DNA of 64,000 nucleotides from Symbiodinium natans (GCA_905221605.1 CAJNDS010000001.1:366025-430024), one strand, 5' to 3'; counted from the stretch's first letter, positions 19,901 through 32,250 are shown. Notes: generated by a model not told the origin, from the letters alone. Made by a program: numbers and translations.

Positions 19901-22900
19901 GATGTGCGTGACATGCTCTACGACATCTTGGACCGCGTGAAGGTTGACACCTTGTGCAGCGCTGAGCTGATCGAATCTCCACAAAAGGCTGCGGCTCTTT
20001 GCGCGGCTTAGGGTTTAGGGCTTCGGGTTTAGGGTTTAGGGTTAGTGTTTTGGGTTTTGGGTTTTGGGTTTAGGGTGTCATTGCAAGGTTGGATTAACCA
20101 AACATTGTTGAAGCACCCCACTCACCGACCTGGCAGTTGCGACGTACCCTAAACCCAAATCCCTAAACCCTAAACCCTAAACCCCAAGCAGGGTCCGGAC
20201 CCTGCGCAGCATGATCGAAGACGTGCATCAGGCGCGAGATTTTTGTTCGTTCCCTGGGCTCTTTGGCACGTAGATGTCAGCCTTGGACTCTGCAGCGCGG
20301 GAGGGCCTCGGGCATGTGAATGCGATGCCTCATGCTGACTCATGCTTGTGGTTTAGGGCTTAGGGTTTAGGGCTTGGGGTTTAGGGTTTAGGGTTTAGGG
20401 TTTAGGGTTTAGGGTTTAGGGTTTAGGGTTTAGGGTACAGGCAGAGGTAGGATGCTTCGACAACTGCCACAAGTCTGCCGTCCCAACACGCCTATAGATA
20501 CCCTAAACCCTAAACCCTAAACCCTAAACCCTAAACCCTCTGACCACTGCCTCAGGAGCTCTTCTTCGTTACCTTAGAGGAGATTCTTTCAGACTTCCGT
20601 GGGCTGAAGGCCATGTGGGGCTTAGGGAGAAGGAATTAAGGATCTTTTGGCTTCAGGGTGTTCTAGGGTTTCGGGTGTAGGGTGTGGGGTATAGGGTTTA
20701 GCGTTTGGGTTTGGGGTTTAGGGTTTAGGGTGTAGGGTTTAGGGTTTAGGGTTAGGGCTAAGGGTTCTCTACCCCAATTGCATGGCAGCTTGCATGGTTA
20801 GAGGGGCTTGATTGGGTGGGGGTGGCAAGGGGGGTTGGGATGTCATCCACTGTCCACCCAACCTCTAGGAAGGCTTTCCATCCCCCCCACCGATCTCATC
20901 TTGCAACGGCAACTCCTAAATCATTCAGGGCTGATAAAAGGCATGGCACGGTATGGATCATCTGCTGAGGCGCATATGGAGGTTTCCGACAATGGGGGGT
21001 ACCCCTTCTAGACCCCAAATAGAATAGAATCCGCTTAAAGGGACCCGCAAAAAGGGTACCCCCATTTTCGGAAACCCCCATCTTAACCTAAACCCTAAAC
21101 CCGAAACCCTAAACTCTAAACTCTGCCTTTTGCGCTTTCAAGGTTGGCGACATGCTGAGGCAGTCGGCCGAGGACGGGAGTGCTCAGAATCTCCCATACG
21201 GTGAGTTCTCTCTAAGTTAGGGTCCCTTCTTAGGATACCCTAAGTATTAAGACGGGCCGCCCGAAACCCTAAACCCTGAACCCTCAACCCTGAACCCTGA
21301 ACCCTAAGCCCTAAGCCCTAAGCGCCCTAAGCGCCCTAAGCGCCCTAAGCGCCCTAAGCGCCCTAAGCGCCCTAAGCGCCCTAAGCGCCCTAAGCGCCCT
21401 AAGCCCTAAGCCCTAAGCCCTAAGCCCTAAGCCCTACCCTTATATTAAGGACCTCAAAACAGGGACCATCGTTTTAGAGAAGTGACGATCTATCCTTAAC
21501 CTTCGACACATGGGGGGGTTTACGAAAATGGGGAACCCTAAATATACCCCCTAGATAGTAGGCTTCCCGGATAATTGCCCTAACCCTGAACCCTGAACCC
21601 TAAACCCTAAACCCTAATGTCGTAAACCCCCACATGATTTCAACAGGATGCGGAGAAGATCAGCCGCTTGGGTGGCGAGCTTCTGAAGGCAACGATGAAC
21701 CAAGGGGATGGTGGGTACACATGCTCAGGGTTTAGGGTTTAGGGTTCAGGGTTTAGGGTGGGCCCTTGGGATATATTACATTTTCATTGTTTGGGTTTCA
21801 GAGGATCATATTCAGATTTTTGTTGTTTCAGATGGTTGCAAGGGCCATCCTAATACTGCGTCTGCCACTCGGTTGACACAAGATGGGCTGTTCAGAGGCA
21901 TGGCTTGTTGATCCGCTGCTGAAAAAGTGTAACCCTAAACCCGAAATCCTAAACCCTAAACCCTAAACACTGCCTCGGGCAGGTGAAGCAAGAGCTCGCA
22001 CAGCACATCCGAGACGAAAAACAGGCGCAGGAGGCAGCCCGAAGTGGTTTGGCTTCTTGGGCTTCGAGATGTTGAGGGTTTAGGGTTTAGGGCTTAGGGT
22101 TTAGGATTTCGGTTTTGGTGTCTGGCGGCCCAGTTATAGATGTTATAATAGCTATAATAGCATCGACATGGAAGTGGCAGACTGTCTGCGAAAAGCTTGT
22201 TGTTCATGCAAAGGTTCTTCTTATTGTGCCTGGCTAGTTTCGAGAGACTTTCTGTGTTTTTGCTGTCTTTCTGACCAGCTGGAGTAATTAGCCACATTGT
22301 TGTTTTTTGGAACGAGGCTTTCTGACAGCTGTCCGCAGCAATTCAGCTCAAGCTGAAGCCAAGCACTTCTGCAAAAGTGCCTGGCTCATTCCATACGTGC
22401 CTTATCCGATAGCTGTCCCTTGTCTGAAGCACAATGGCAAAGCAGCGCAGCCTCAAGCAATCACCCAAGGATTCAGTGCAGAGTGGGGAAATTAGGGTGT
22501 CGGATGAAGCCCTCCCCAAAGGACCTCAACCTTGGCACCTAAATTACACGTTTACTGGGGGGGGGGGGGTGTTCTTCTAAACTAGGATCCCTTGTTGGGT
22601 ACCTATCATGATGCGGAGAGTTATTTGTCTTGTGTCCGTGTCCAAAACTAGCGCGTATACGCCCTTATTTGTAAAACCTGCTTGTTCTTATCAAGCCTAA
22701 AGAAGCAGTACGTATTTGGGGGTTTACGAAAATAGGGGACCACTAAAACAGACCCCCAAATAGTAGGATCCCCTGATAATAAGGACCCCAGAAAGGTACC
22801 CCTAATTTCGGAAACCCGCCTTGTTGTTAGTGCACAGCAGACCCTAAACCCTAAACCCTAAACCCTAAACCCTAAACCCTAAACCCTAAACCCTAAACCC

Positions 22901-24534
22901 TAAACCCTAAACCCTAAACCCTAAACCCTAAACCTAAACCCTAAACCCTAAACCCCAAACCAGAGGTCACAGACCCGATGTTCCATCGGCTGCTCCTTCC
23001 GGCGCTGCTGGCGGCCTCGGGCCACGCAGACACCTCTGACACCGGCCTCGAGGCGCCGGTCAAGCTCAGGATGTGCCAGCACCCCTAAACCCTAAACCCT
23101 AAACCCTTCAAGCATCCTAGTAGGGTATATCAGTCCCCTTTATTAAAGGGTTGTTGGGGTGTGCAGGTGGGACCTAAGCCCGGAGCAGAAGTTGCAGATT
23201 TGGGCCCTTTTCGAGGTTCCCTACTTGAAAAGATGATAGGTATCCGACGAGTTCCCGCATTTCGGGAGCCCGCCATGTGCAGCAGGGCTTTCGTCTTCAA
23301 CCTGCACTCCCTAAGCCCTTGGCTTATCCTCAAGATCCCCAAAACCTAACTCTTTGTAGGCTCTTATTATAACTCCCCCTTTTTAGGATGGAGCCCAGGG
23401 CCAGGAGCCCCGACAGAATCGGTAGGTGCCCCTCAGTGCGGAGAAGAGCCTGGCCGGCATGGGGCTCGGCCCACAGCTGTCCGCCACGCGCCAGCCGCAC
23501 GGCGGAGGCGCCGCTTCGGAGTTGAGGGTTGAGGGTTTAGGGTTTAGGGTTTAAGGTTTATGGTTTCGAGTTTAGGGTTCAAGGGTTCGGGTTTAGGGTT
23601 TAGGGTTTAGGGTTTAGGGTTTAGGGTTTAGGGTTTAGGGTTTAGGGTTTAGGGTTTAGGGTTTAGGGTTTAGGGTTTAGGGTTTAGGGTTTAGGGTTTA
23701 GGGTTTAGGGTTTAGGGTTTAGGGTTTAGATTTTATCTCGGCTTGGGGGTTTCTGTTGGGGGTTGAGGGGCGGAGTTTGGGTTTGGCATGCTTTGCATGT
23801 TCAAGAAGTCGGGTTGGGGATGAAGGTTTAGGGTTGGCCACGCAAACAAGTGATCGGTTGGGATGAGGGCATATTACTTGGAGGTTCGTGGTACTTAGGA
23901 ACTCATTCTAACTGTACTTACAAACCCACTTATAAGCCCCTTAAGTGCCCGAATATGGTTATGTCCTCGCGCCCCGCCCTCAGAAGTGGGGAAGGGTGCA
24001 GGAACTGGGACCCGATGTACCTAGCCCGACTCCATTTAAAAAGTCTGGTTATGAGTACACTTATACGTACAGTTATAATTAGTTACTAAGTACCATGAAC
24101 CTCCAAGTAGGACCCGGGGGTTGGATGTTTAGGGGTCTGCGGGTTTTTCCTCTAGGAAGCTGTGGCCACACTCGGTTCTTACGTTGCTTCTGTGCGTGGT
24201 GTCGTGTGCTTTCACTCGACGCCGTTGCTTGGGGACGACGCCGGCAGCAATTGGTCTCCAGGGTTTCGCAGCAGTCGCGATCAGTCACCTGGTGCTGCCC
24301 CAATTCTAATTGAAAGTAATTAACCTCCAACAGCCCACCTTCGGCTTCATAAACCCTAAACCCCAAACCCGAAACCCGAAACCCCAAACCCGAAACCCCA
24401 GACCCTAAACCCGCCCTAAACCCTATCCAGGTGTGGCATCAGTGGAGCTCACTGGTACCCGGGAAGGCTTCAGCCCAGGCTGGGCTTTGCTGGACTTTGC
24501 TGCCCACTCGTTCGGAGAAACCGCGAAAAGGTTT
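19901..24534 (+). CDS. Multi-exon gene of unknown function
   Basis: A series of short stretches with AG upstream and GT/GC downstream: 19901 onward (DVRDMLYDILDRVKVDTL), 20192 onward (VRTLRSMIEDVHQARD), 20556 onward (ELFFVTLEEILSDFRGLK), 21143-21200 (VGDMLRQSAEDGSAQNLPY), 21647 onward (DAEKISRLGGELLKATMN), 21985 onward (VKQELAQHIRDEKQAQEAAR), about 22966 (DPMFHRLLLPALLAAS), about 23440 (EKSLAGMGLGPQLSATRQ) and about 24431-24533 (VASVELTGTREGFSP). The first six are helical and charged, consistent with one coiled-coil protein; the last three look different and may be another gene. Almost every intron has a telomere-type array. Start, stop and phases were not secured, and no family is recognised. 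Confidence 0.42.
20340..20437. repeat. Interstitial TTTAGGG array
   Basis: About thirteen units, intronic. Confidence 0.9.
20978..21080. repeat. Inverted-repeat element, family C
   Basis: GGAGGTTTCCGACAATGGGG to ATTTTCGGAAACCCCC, with the core GACCCCAAATAGAATAG. Other copies: 21512-21640, 22718-22820, 42149-42252, 53556-53670. Confidence 0.75.
21220..21485. repeat. Family H element split by a telomere-type array
   Basis: Left half GGTCCCTTCTTAGGATACCC and right half TTATATTAAGGACCTCAAAA then AGGGACCAT correspond to the intact element at 39775-39870. The gap, about 21262-21437, is filled by CCCTAAA/CCCTGAA units and some nine pure CCCTAAGCG units. Confidence 0.7.
21512..21640. repeat. Family C element split by a short telomere-type array
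   Basis: Left half GGGGGTTTACGAAAATGGGG, core CCCCCTAGATAGTAGG, then CCCTGAA/CCCTAAA units (about 21579-21618), then a right end GTCGTAAACCCCCA. Confidence 0.6.
22496..22717. other. No supported feature
   Basis: Intron or spacer sequence with a G run of about 13 at 22557-22569. Confidence 0.4.
22718..22820. repeat. Inverted-repeat element, family C
   Basis: GGGGTTTACGAAAATAGGGG to CTAATTTCGGAAACCCGCC with the core CCCCCAAATAGTAGGATC. Confidence 0.8.
22840..22960. repeat. Interstitial CCCTAAA array
   Basis: About sixteen units, with one six-base unit marking a slip. Confidence 0.92.
23545..23732. repeat. Longest interstitial TTTAGGG array in the left half
   Basis: About nineteen perfect units preceded by degenerate ones. 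Confidence 0.92.
23877..24107. repeat. Family A element with an internal insertion
   Basis: Ends CTTGGAGGTTCGTGGTACTT and AAGTACCATGAACCTCCAAG. About 90 bp of unrelated GC-rich sequence interrupts the core after GAATATGGTTATG; the sequence TGGTTATGAG resumes on the far side. Confidence 0.8.
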
Positions 24535-24647
24535 TTTTTCTTAATCTCGGCCTGTCAGCTGTTCAGACAAACAGCTTGGGAAATTCACAAGAACATCACA
24601 TACTATAGTATGGAGCCATATATGTAGCGCACTCATCACCAAGGGCC

Positions 24648-24806
24648 CATGACTTCTTGATAGCCCAGTAAACAAATTATAATACGGGCACCTTTTTCTG
24701 GGTTGGTCACTTTAGAAGTGAACCTTGAACCAACAAAAGGAAAAAGGGTTTAGGGTTTAGGGTTTAGGGTTTAGGGTTTAGGGTTTAGGGTTTAGGGTTT
24801 AGGGTG
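24648..24806. repeat. Family D remnant merging into a TTTAGGG array
   Basis: TTGATAGCCCAGTAAAC through AACCAACAAAAGGAAAAAGG resembles one half of family D. The other half is missing; at that point nine TTTAGGG units begin (24746-24806). Confidence 0.6.
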
Positions 24807-25099
24807 CACCACTGGCAAATTACGCAGGCCTTGGCTTGCAGTTGCGCGCCGTAGAGTCTCCGGCACTGGGCCGGCTTCCTGGAGATCGCGGCTTTTCGGG
24901 CTTGGGGAATGAGGGTTTAGGGGTTTGTGGCATGGACCTTTATGTATTATTTGGCATTTGCTCTTGGTTAATAATCAATTTGCATATACGCTTCTATGCC
25001 TGTTATCATAGTTGAAGACTTTCGTTTTCTGTCGCGTCACGACGTTTCGTCAAGCCATTCCCGAGGCCGAAATACTCACGAGGGTTTAGGCGTTAGGGT

Positions 25100-28000
25100 T
25101 TAGGCCCAAGGGACCCTTTCCCGACCCTTTCCCGACATTGCTAAGAATAAAAACAAGAGAAAAGAACACAGAGACATGTAGAGAGCTGTGGAAGCTGGTT
25201 AGAAGGGGCAGGGGAAGTCCTCCTTCCATCTCATCATTCCCTTCATTCTCCTTGCTTAACCTTGCCCTTGTGCTACTCCCCTAATGACACAAAGAAGAGA
25301 GGAGGAAAGGCTCGTGGGATGGACACGAGAAAATGGAGAGCGGAGAAAGGAGGAGAACGAACGTGGGAAAAGAAAGGAAGGAGAGCTAGAGAGAGGATGG
25401 AGAGATAGAGAGGGGAAATGAAGGACAAAGACCGTGGAAGAAAGGAGTGAGCAATGCTCGGGAAGTAAGCGTAAGGGCGAGGAAAACGAACAGTGGATAA
25501 CAAAAACAAGTGTCCTGCCCCACCTCTTCTCGTTTCTTCTTGCTTTTCTCCGTCTCCTTGTTGTTCTCCAAGCAATCCTGTTTCCACCATCGCTTCCTCC
25601 TTCCTCTTCTTCATTGTTTCTGTTTCCTTCACCCTGTTTCCCTCGCTGTCGCTCTTCCGCTGCCTTCCTTCTTCCTCTTCTCCCTGATTACTGTCTCCTT
25701 CTCTTTGCTTCTCTATCTGTCTCCATCTCTCTCACTCCGGCGTCCCCCGGTGTTTTCTGTTTATTGCTCATTCTTACCAGGCAGACACTGTGCAAACGAT
25801 GGGCCCTGTTCTGGACATGGTCCTGCACTGCCTCTTTCCACACACTCCAACCATCTCTGAGCCTCCACAAAATTTCACACCCCAAAAACCCTCCAAGAGT
25901 GAAGGAGAGGTGTCAGAGGAGGACCCTTTCCCCACATTGGTAAGAAGAAAAACAAGAGAAAAGATCACAAAGACATGTGGAGAAGTGTGGACGGTAGTTA
26001 ACTGCAAGGAGCAGGAGAAGTCCCCCTTCCATCATATCATTCCCTTCTTTCTTTTTGCTTAACCTTGCCCTTCTTCTATCCCACCCTACTTAATGACAAA
26101 CAGAACAGCGGAGGAAGGGTCATGGAATGGGCACGAGAAAAGCGAGAGCGGAGAAAGGAGGAGAGCGAACATGGAGATAAAAAAAGGAGGGAGAGCTAGA
26201 GAGAGGATAGAGAGAAAGAGAGGGGAAATGAAGGACAAAGACCGCCCATCCTTTACGAGGCAGAGCCTGTGCAAACGATGGGTCCTGTTCTGGGCATGGT
26301 CCTGCGCTGCCTCTTTCCACAAAATTTCACACGCCTTCTTTTCAAGGGGCCTCCACGAGTGAAGGAGAGGTGTCAGAGGAGGACCCTTTCCCCACATTGC
26401 TAAGAAGAAACCAAGAGAAAAGAACACAGAGACATGCAGAGAGCTGTGGAAGGTACTTACAAGGCGCAGGAGCAGTCCTCCTTCGATCTTATCATTCCCT
26501 TCATTCTCCTCGCTTAACCTTGCCCCCGAGAAAAGGGAGAGCGGAGAAAGGAGGAGAACGAACATGGAACAAGAAAGGAAGGAGAGCTAGAGAGAGGATA
26601 GAGAGATAGAGAGGAGAAATGAAGGACAAAGACCGTGGAAGAAAGGAGTGAGCGATGCTCGCAGAAACAAGTGCCCTGCCCTACCTATTCCCTTTTCTTC
26701 TTGATCTTCCCTGACCCCCTTTTGTTCTCCAAGCGACCCTCTTTTCACCGTCGCTTCCTCCTTCCTCTTTTGTGTCCTTCACCCTGTTTCCCTATATGTC
26801 GCTCTTCCACTGTCTTCCTTCTTCCTCTTCTTCATGATTACCGTCTCCTTCTCTTTGCTTCGCTGTCTGTCTCCATCTCTTTCACTCCGGAGCCCCCCCG
26901 GTGTTGCCTATGCATTGCTCATCCTTTCTGACTTTACGAGGCAGACCCTGTACAAACGATGGGTCCTGCTCTGGACATGGTCCTGCGCTGCCCACATTGC
27001 TAAGGAGAAAATTATTTTGCTTTTAACATCCAAACCCTCTCTGCGTAGAGATACTCTGGGGTTGGGCACTCCAGGGACGCTCTGGGGCTGGGCACTCCAA
27101 ACACAGTGGGGTTGGGCGCTCCAGGGAGACTCTCCGGGGACACTGGGGTTGGGCGCTCCAGGTCTGGGTTGGGCGCTCCAGAAACACTTTGCGGGTTGGG
27201 CACTCCCGGGCGAGGAGAAGAGTTCTGGGCGAGGAGAAGAGTTGCGTTTAAGATCTACCAACCCCACACCGAGGGTGGAGAACAAGAGAAAAGAACACAA
27301 AGACAAAGGTAGTTAGAAGGAGCAGGAGAAGTCCTCCTTCCATCTCATCATTCCCTTCATTCTCCTTGCTTAACCTTGCCCTTGTTCTATCCCCCTACTT
27401 AATGACAAAAGGAACAGAGGAGGACAGGGTCAAAAGGAGAGCGGAGAAAGGAGGAGAACGAACATGGGAAAAGAAAGGAAGGAGAGCTAGAGAGAGGATA
27501 GATAGATGGAGAGGAGAAAAGAAGGACAAAGACCGTGGAAGAAAGGAGTGAGCGATGCTCGGGTAATAAGTGTAAGGGCTAAGAAAAAGGAACAGTGGAT
27601 AACAAAAACAAGTGTCCTGCCCCACCTCTTCTCTTTTCTTCTTGATCTTCTCTGTCTCCTTTTTTGTTCTCCAAGCGGTCCTCTTTTCACCATCGCTTCC
27701 TCCTTCCCCTTCCTCATTGTTTCTGTTTCCTTCACCCTGTTTCCCTATCTGTCGCTCCTCCGCTGTCTTCTTTCTTCCTCTTCTTCTTGATTACTGTCTC
27801 CTTCTCTTTGCTTCTCTATCTGACTCTATCTGTCTCCATCTCTCTCACTCCGGTGCCCCCCGGTGTTTTCTGTTCATTGCTCATCCTGTCTGACTTTACG
27901 AGGCAGACCCTGTACAAACGATGGGTCCTGTTCTGGACATGGCCCTGCACTGCCTCTTTCCACACCTCTTCTGAGCCTCCCCCATGAGTTTCAGGCGGCC

Positions 28001-30050
28001 TTGAGGGGCGTCCAAGAGTGAAGGAGAGGTGTGAGAAGAGGACCCTTTCCCCACATTGCTAAGAAGAAAAACAAGAGATGAGATATGTAGAGTGGCCTGG
28101 AAGGTAGTTAGAAGGAGCAGGAGAAGTCCTCCTTCCATCTTATCATTCCCTTCATTCTCCTTGCTTAACCTTGCCCTTGTTCTATCCCCCTACTTAATGA
28201 CAAAAGGAACAGAGGAGGAAAGAGGAGAACTAGCACGGAACAAGAAAGGAAGGAGAGCTAGAGAGAGGATAGAGAGATAGAGAATAGAAATGAAGGACAA
28301 AGACCGTGGAAGAAAGGAGTGAGCGATGCTTGAAAAAAAACAAGTGCCCTGCCCTACCTATTCCCTTTTCTGCTTGATCTTCTCTGACCCCTTTTTGTTC
28401 TCCAAGCGGCCCTCTTTTCACCGTCGCTTCCTCCTTCCTCTTCGTCATTGTTTCTATTTCCTTCGCCCTGTTTCCCGATCTATCGTCTTCCACTGTCTTC
28501 CTTCTTCCTCTTCTCCCTGATTACTGTCTCCTTCTCTTTGCTTCGCTATCTGTCTCCATCTCTTTCACTCCGGAGCCCCCCGGTGTTGCCTATGCATTGC
28601 TCATCCTTTCTGACTTTACGAGGCAGACCCTGTACAAACGATGGGTCCTGTTCTGGACATGGTCCTGCACTGCCTCTTCCCACACACCCCAAACCCCTCT
28701 TCTGAGCCTTCCCCAAGAGTTTCAGGTGCCCTTTAACGGGCGTCCAAGAGTGAAGGAGAGGTGTGAGAGGAGGACCCTTTCCCCACATTGCTAAGACGAA
28801 AAACAAGAGAAACGAACACAGAGACATGTAGAGCGGCGTGGAAGGTAGTTAGAAGGAGCAGGAGAAGTCCTCCTTCCATCTCATCATTCCCTTCATTCTC
28901 CTTGCTTAACCTTGCCCTTGTTCTATCCCCCTACTTAATGACAAAAGGAACAGAGGAGGAAAGTGTCATGGAATGGACACGAGAAAAGGGAGAGCGGAGA
29001 AAGGAGGAGAACGAACACGGAACAAGAAAGGAAGGAGAGCTAGAGAGAGGATAGAGAGATGGAGAGGAGAAATGAAGGACAAAGACCGTGGAAGAAAGGA
29101 GTGAGCGATGCTCGGGTAATAAGTGTAAGGGCTAAGAAAAAGGAACAGTGGATAACAAAAACAAGTGTCCTGCCCTACCTCTTCTCTTTTCTTCTTGATC
29201 TTCTCTGACCCCTTTTTGTTCTCCAAGCGGCCTTCGTTTCACCATCGCTTCCTCCTTTCTCTTCTTCATTGTTTCTGTTTCCTTCGCCCTGTTTCCCTAT
29301 CTATCGCTCTTCCACTGTCTTCCTTCTTCCTCTTCTCCCTGATTACTGTCTCCTTCTCTTTGCTTCGCTATCTGTCTCCATGTCTCTCACTCCGGTGCCC
29401 CCGGTGTTTCTGTTCATTGCTCATCCTTTCTGACTTTACGAGGCAGAGCCTGTACAAAGGATGAGTCCTGTTCTGGACATGGTCCTGCGCTGCCTCTTTC
29501 CACACACTCCAAACCCCTCTAAGCCTGCCCCACGATGTTCTCGGCGGCCTTCAGAGAGCATCTCCCAGGGGCCTCCGAGAGTGAAAGAGGGGTGTGAGAG
29601 GAGGACACTTTCCCCACCTTGCTAAGAAGAAAAACCAGAGAAAAGATCACAGAGACATGTAGAGAAGTGTGGAAGGTGACCAGGTAGTTACAAGGAGCAG
29701 GAGAAGTCCTCCTTCCATCATATCATTCCCTTCATTCTCCTTGCTTAACCTTGCCCTTCTTCTATCCCCCCAATGACAAAAGGAACAGAGGAAGAAAGGG
29801 CCGCAGAAGGGACACAAGAAAGGGAGCGTGCAGAAAGCGGGGCGCACGAAGAGGGAGAACGCAAGGAAGGAAAAAGAGAGCTTCTTAAAGACAATAGCAT
29901 TCCTGTCAACAGCGAAATCCTGTCATCTATTGAAATGCTGGATGGACTCTTTGATTCCTTTTCAAATGAAGGGTTCTATCGTTCATGGTGTTCCTTAGAA
30001 CAGGAGAGCCTTTCAGGACAACGCCCTCATCTGTATTCAACATAGGCAGG
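25100..30050. repeat. Tandem array of about seven 0.5-1 kb units
   Basis: The motif CTTGCTTAACCTTGCCC recurs near 25248, 26056, 26511, 27366, 28159, 28909 and 29744; ACGATGGGTCCTGTTCTGGA recurs in most units. Units alternate GA-rich and CT-rich halves, and some are truncated. One carries a minisatellite of GGGGTTGGGCACTCCAGGGA type (27056-27190). Open frames exist on both strands but are low-complexity Ser/Phe/Leu or Arg/Glu strings that change between copies. I regard the array as non-coding. Confidence 0.85.
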
Positions 30051-30535
30051 GCTACCTCTGATTAAGAATGCAAAGGACGCATTCTAAGAAAATAAACTCT
30101 CTCACTTCAAAAGGAGAGGACGGACCCACTCATCTATCAAAAAAAGAGCCGAAAGCATTTGGGAGGAATTAAAATATGAATGAGAGGCTATCGCAGTATC
30201 CTTTTTTCTTCTGACACGGACTCTTTGAAAGAAGAGGTTCCTGCCTGTTGTTTGTTTCCAAGAAAGGGAGGCTTTCGAGTGGCAAGGGGCGAACTCGCGC
30301 CCACCCCGGTCTTTGGGGTCAGTCTGAAAACAGCTTGGAGAGGACCGTTGCTTCTCTCTCCTGCTTCTGTTTCTCTATCTCTTGCTCCGTGTCTGTCGTT
30401 CTCCTTCCCTCCTTCTGTGAATCTGCTTCTTTCAATATCCACCAGGTTGCCTGCAGTTTTCGCAGGGGGCTTCCCTGAGGGGCTCCCTGAAAGGCGGCAG
30501 GTTTTGAGAGGGCAAAGGGCATGAGATTAGGAGAG
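30051..30535. other. No supported gene
   Basis: Sequence between two arrays. An open frame at 30180-30524 and its antisense shadows have no splice context or family similarity. Confidence 0.4.
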
Positions 30536-31175
30536 GGCAAAGGCATGAAACGAGGGGGGGCAGGGGCCTGGGGGAGGTGTGGGCAGTGAGGGCGGTGGCG
30601 TAGGGCTGCGTTGGAGCCCTTTCAAAAATAAGATAAGTAAGATACATGGAGGGCAGATATTTAGAAAGAGATAAATAGAGATAGAGATCGAGATGGAGAG
30701 GTAAAGATAGAAATACACAGGGGGCAGGGTAGTGGGTAGGGGGAAAGGGGAAGGAAGTCGAAAGGGGGTAGGGGCGGGGTCGGAGGTGTTGGCAGTGAGG
30801 GCGGTGGGGGCTGTGGAAGCGTGGGCTGCGTTGGAGCCCTTTACATAATAAGAGAAGATAAATAAATAAGACATATAGATGGCAGACATATTGATAGATA
30901 TAGATAGATAGAGATACATAGCTAGAGATAGAGACATGGAGGGGGCAGGTTGGGTAGGGGGTCGGGGGAAGGGGTGCGGGGTGGCGTAGGGGGTAGGGGG
31001 CTAGGGGAGCCCTGCAAATGGGCAGGGGATAGGGTGTAGGAACTAGGGCCCTTTAAAAAAAGGATGAACAAGATATAAAGATGGCAGATACATAGACAAA
31101 TATAGTTAGGGCTACGCTGGAGCCCTTTAAAAAATCACACACGCAAGATGTATAGATAGAATATATATATATATA
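30536..31175. repeat. About three degenerate copies of a 200-bp G-rich/GATA-rich unit
   Basis: Each copy has a G-rich stretch, then GCGTTGGAGCCCTTT (30610, 30830; a variant near 31112), then AGATA-rich sequence. Confidence 0.75.
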
Positions 31176-31262
31176 GATAGATAGATAGATACAGATAGAG
31201 ATAGAGATAGAGATAGAGATAGAGATAGAGATAGAGATAGAGATAGAGATAGAGATAGACAG
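31160..31262. repeat. Hexanucleotide microsatellite (AGATAG)
   Basis: Preceded by a TATATA and TAGA tract; about twelve AGATAG units. Confidence 0.92.
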
Positions 31263-31307
31263 GTTTTGAGAGGAGATTAGGAGAGGACAAAAGCAGGAGA
31301 GGCAGGT

Positions 31308-31988
31308 GACACAGATTCCGCGAAAAATGTGTCATGTTTTTAGTGTTAACACAACTCTTGCGACACATATTCTGCAGAAAATGTGTCATATTTATGGTGT
31401 TAACACAACTCGAGTGACACACATTCTGCGGGAAATGTGTCATATTTTTGGTGTTAGCACAGCTCTACTGAAACATATTCTGCGGAAAATGTGTCATGCT
31501 TTTGTGTTAACACAACTCTGGTGACACATATTCTGCAGAAAATGTGTGTTTTGTGTTAGCACAGCTCTACGGACACATATTTTGCAAAAAACGTGTCATG
31601 TTTTTGGTTTTAACGCAACTCTGGTGACACATATTCCGCGGAAATGTGTCACGTTTTTGGTGCTAGCACAGCTCCACTGACACATATGTTGCGGAAAATA
31701 TGTCATGCTTTTGGTGTTAACACAACTCTGGCGACACATATTCTGCAGTAGATGTGTCATATTTATGGTGTTAACACAACTCGAGTGACACATATTCTGC
31801 GGGAAATGTGTCATGTTTTTGGTGTTAGCACAGCTCTACTGACACATATTTTACGGAAAATGTGTCATGCTGTTGGTGTTAACACAACTCTAGTGACACA
31901 TATTCTGCAGAAAATGTGTTAGCACAGCTCTACTGACACAGATTTCGCGGAAAATGTGTCATGTTTCTGGTGTTAACACAACTCTACC
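31308..31988. repeat. 52-bp satellite, about 13 copies, with higher-order order
   Basis: Each monomer contains GACACATATTCTGCGGAAAA, TGTGTCATGTTTTTGG and either TGTTAACACAACTC or TGTTAGCACAGCTC. The series of monomer types at about 31366-31540 recurs at about 31738-31912, a 372-bp higher-order period. GACACAT and ATGTGTC inside each monomer can pair. Confidence 0.88.
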
Positions 31989-32029
31989 TTCTCTTATCCT
32001 TGACTTTCTTCTTTTATTCCTTGTTGAAT

Positions 32030-32179
32030 GGCAAGTTAAAAACGGGAGGGGCGAGGAGGGAAGAGGAAAGAACAAGAAGCAGGAAGAGGGGAAGAGAAAG
32101 GAATGGAAGGAAGGAAGGAAGGAAGGAAGGGGGAAGGAAGGAAGGAGGCAGAGAGGGAGAGAGAGAGAGAGGGAGAGAT

Positions 32180-32222
<43 letters not shown>

Positions 32223-32250
32223 GAGTGAAAGAGAAAGAGAGGGAGAGAGA
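32030..32250. repeat. Purine (GGAA, then GAGA) tract
   Basis: Strand-asymmetric GA-rich low-complexity DNA. Confidence 0.9.

Noticed and set aside
22840-22960. True chromosome end or fusion point
   Set aside because: Unique sequence and exons of the same strand continue on both sides, and dozens of similar arrays exist in the window.
25273-29464. Many 60-170-residue open frames on both strands
   Set aside because: They lie in tandem repeats, are low-complexity (Ser/Phe/Leu or Arg/Glu/Lys), and start and stop at different places in each repeat copy.
31308-31988. Possible CRISPR array
   Set aside because: Monomers are contiguous without unique spacers, and all surroundings are eukaryotic.
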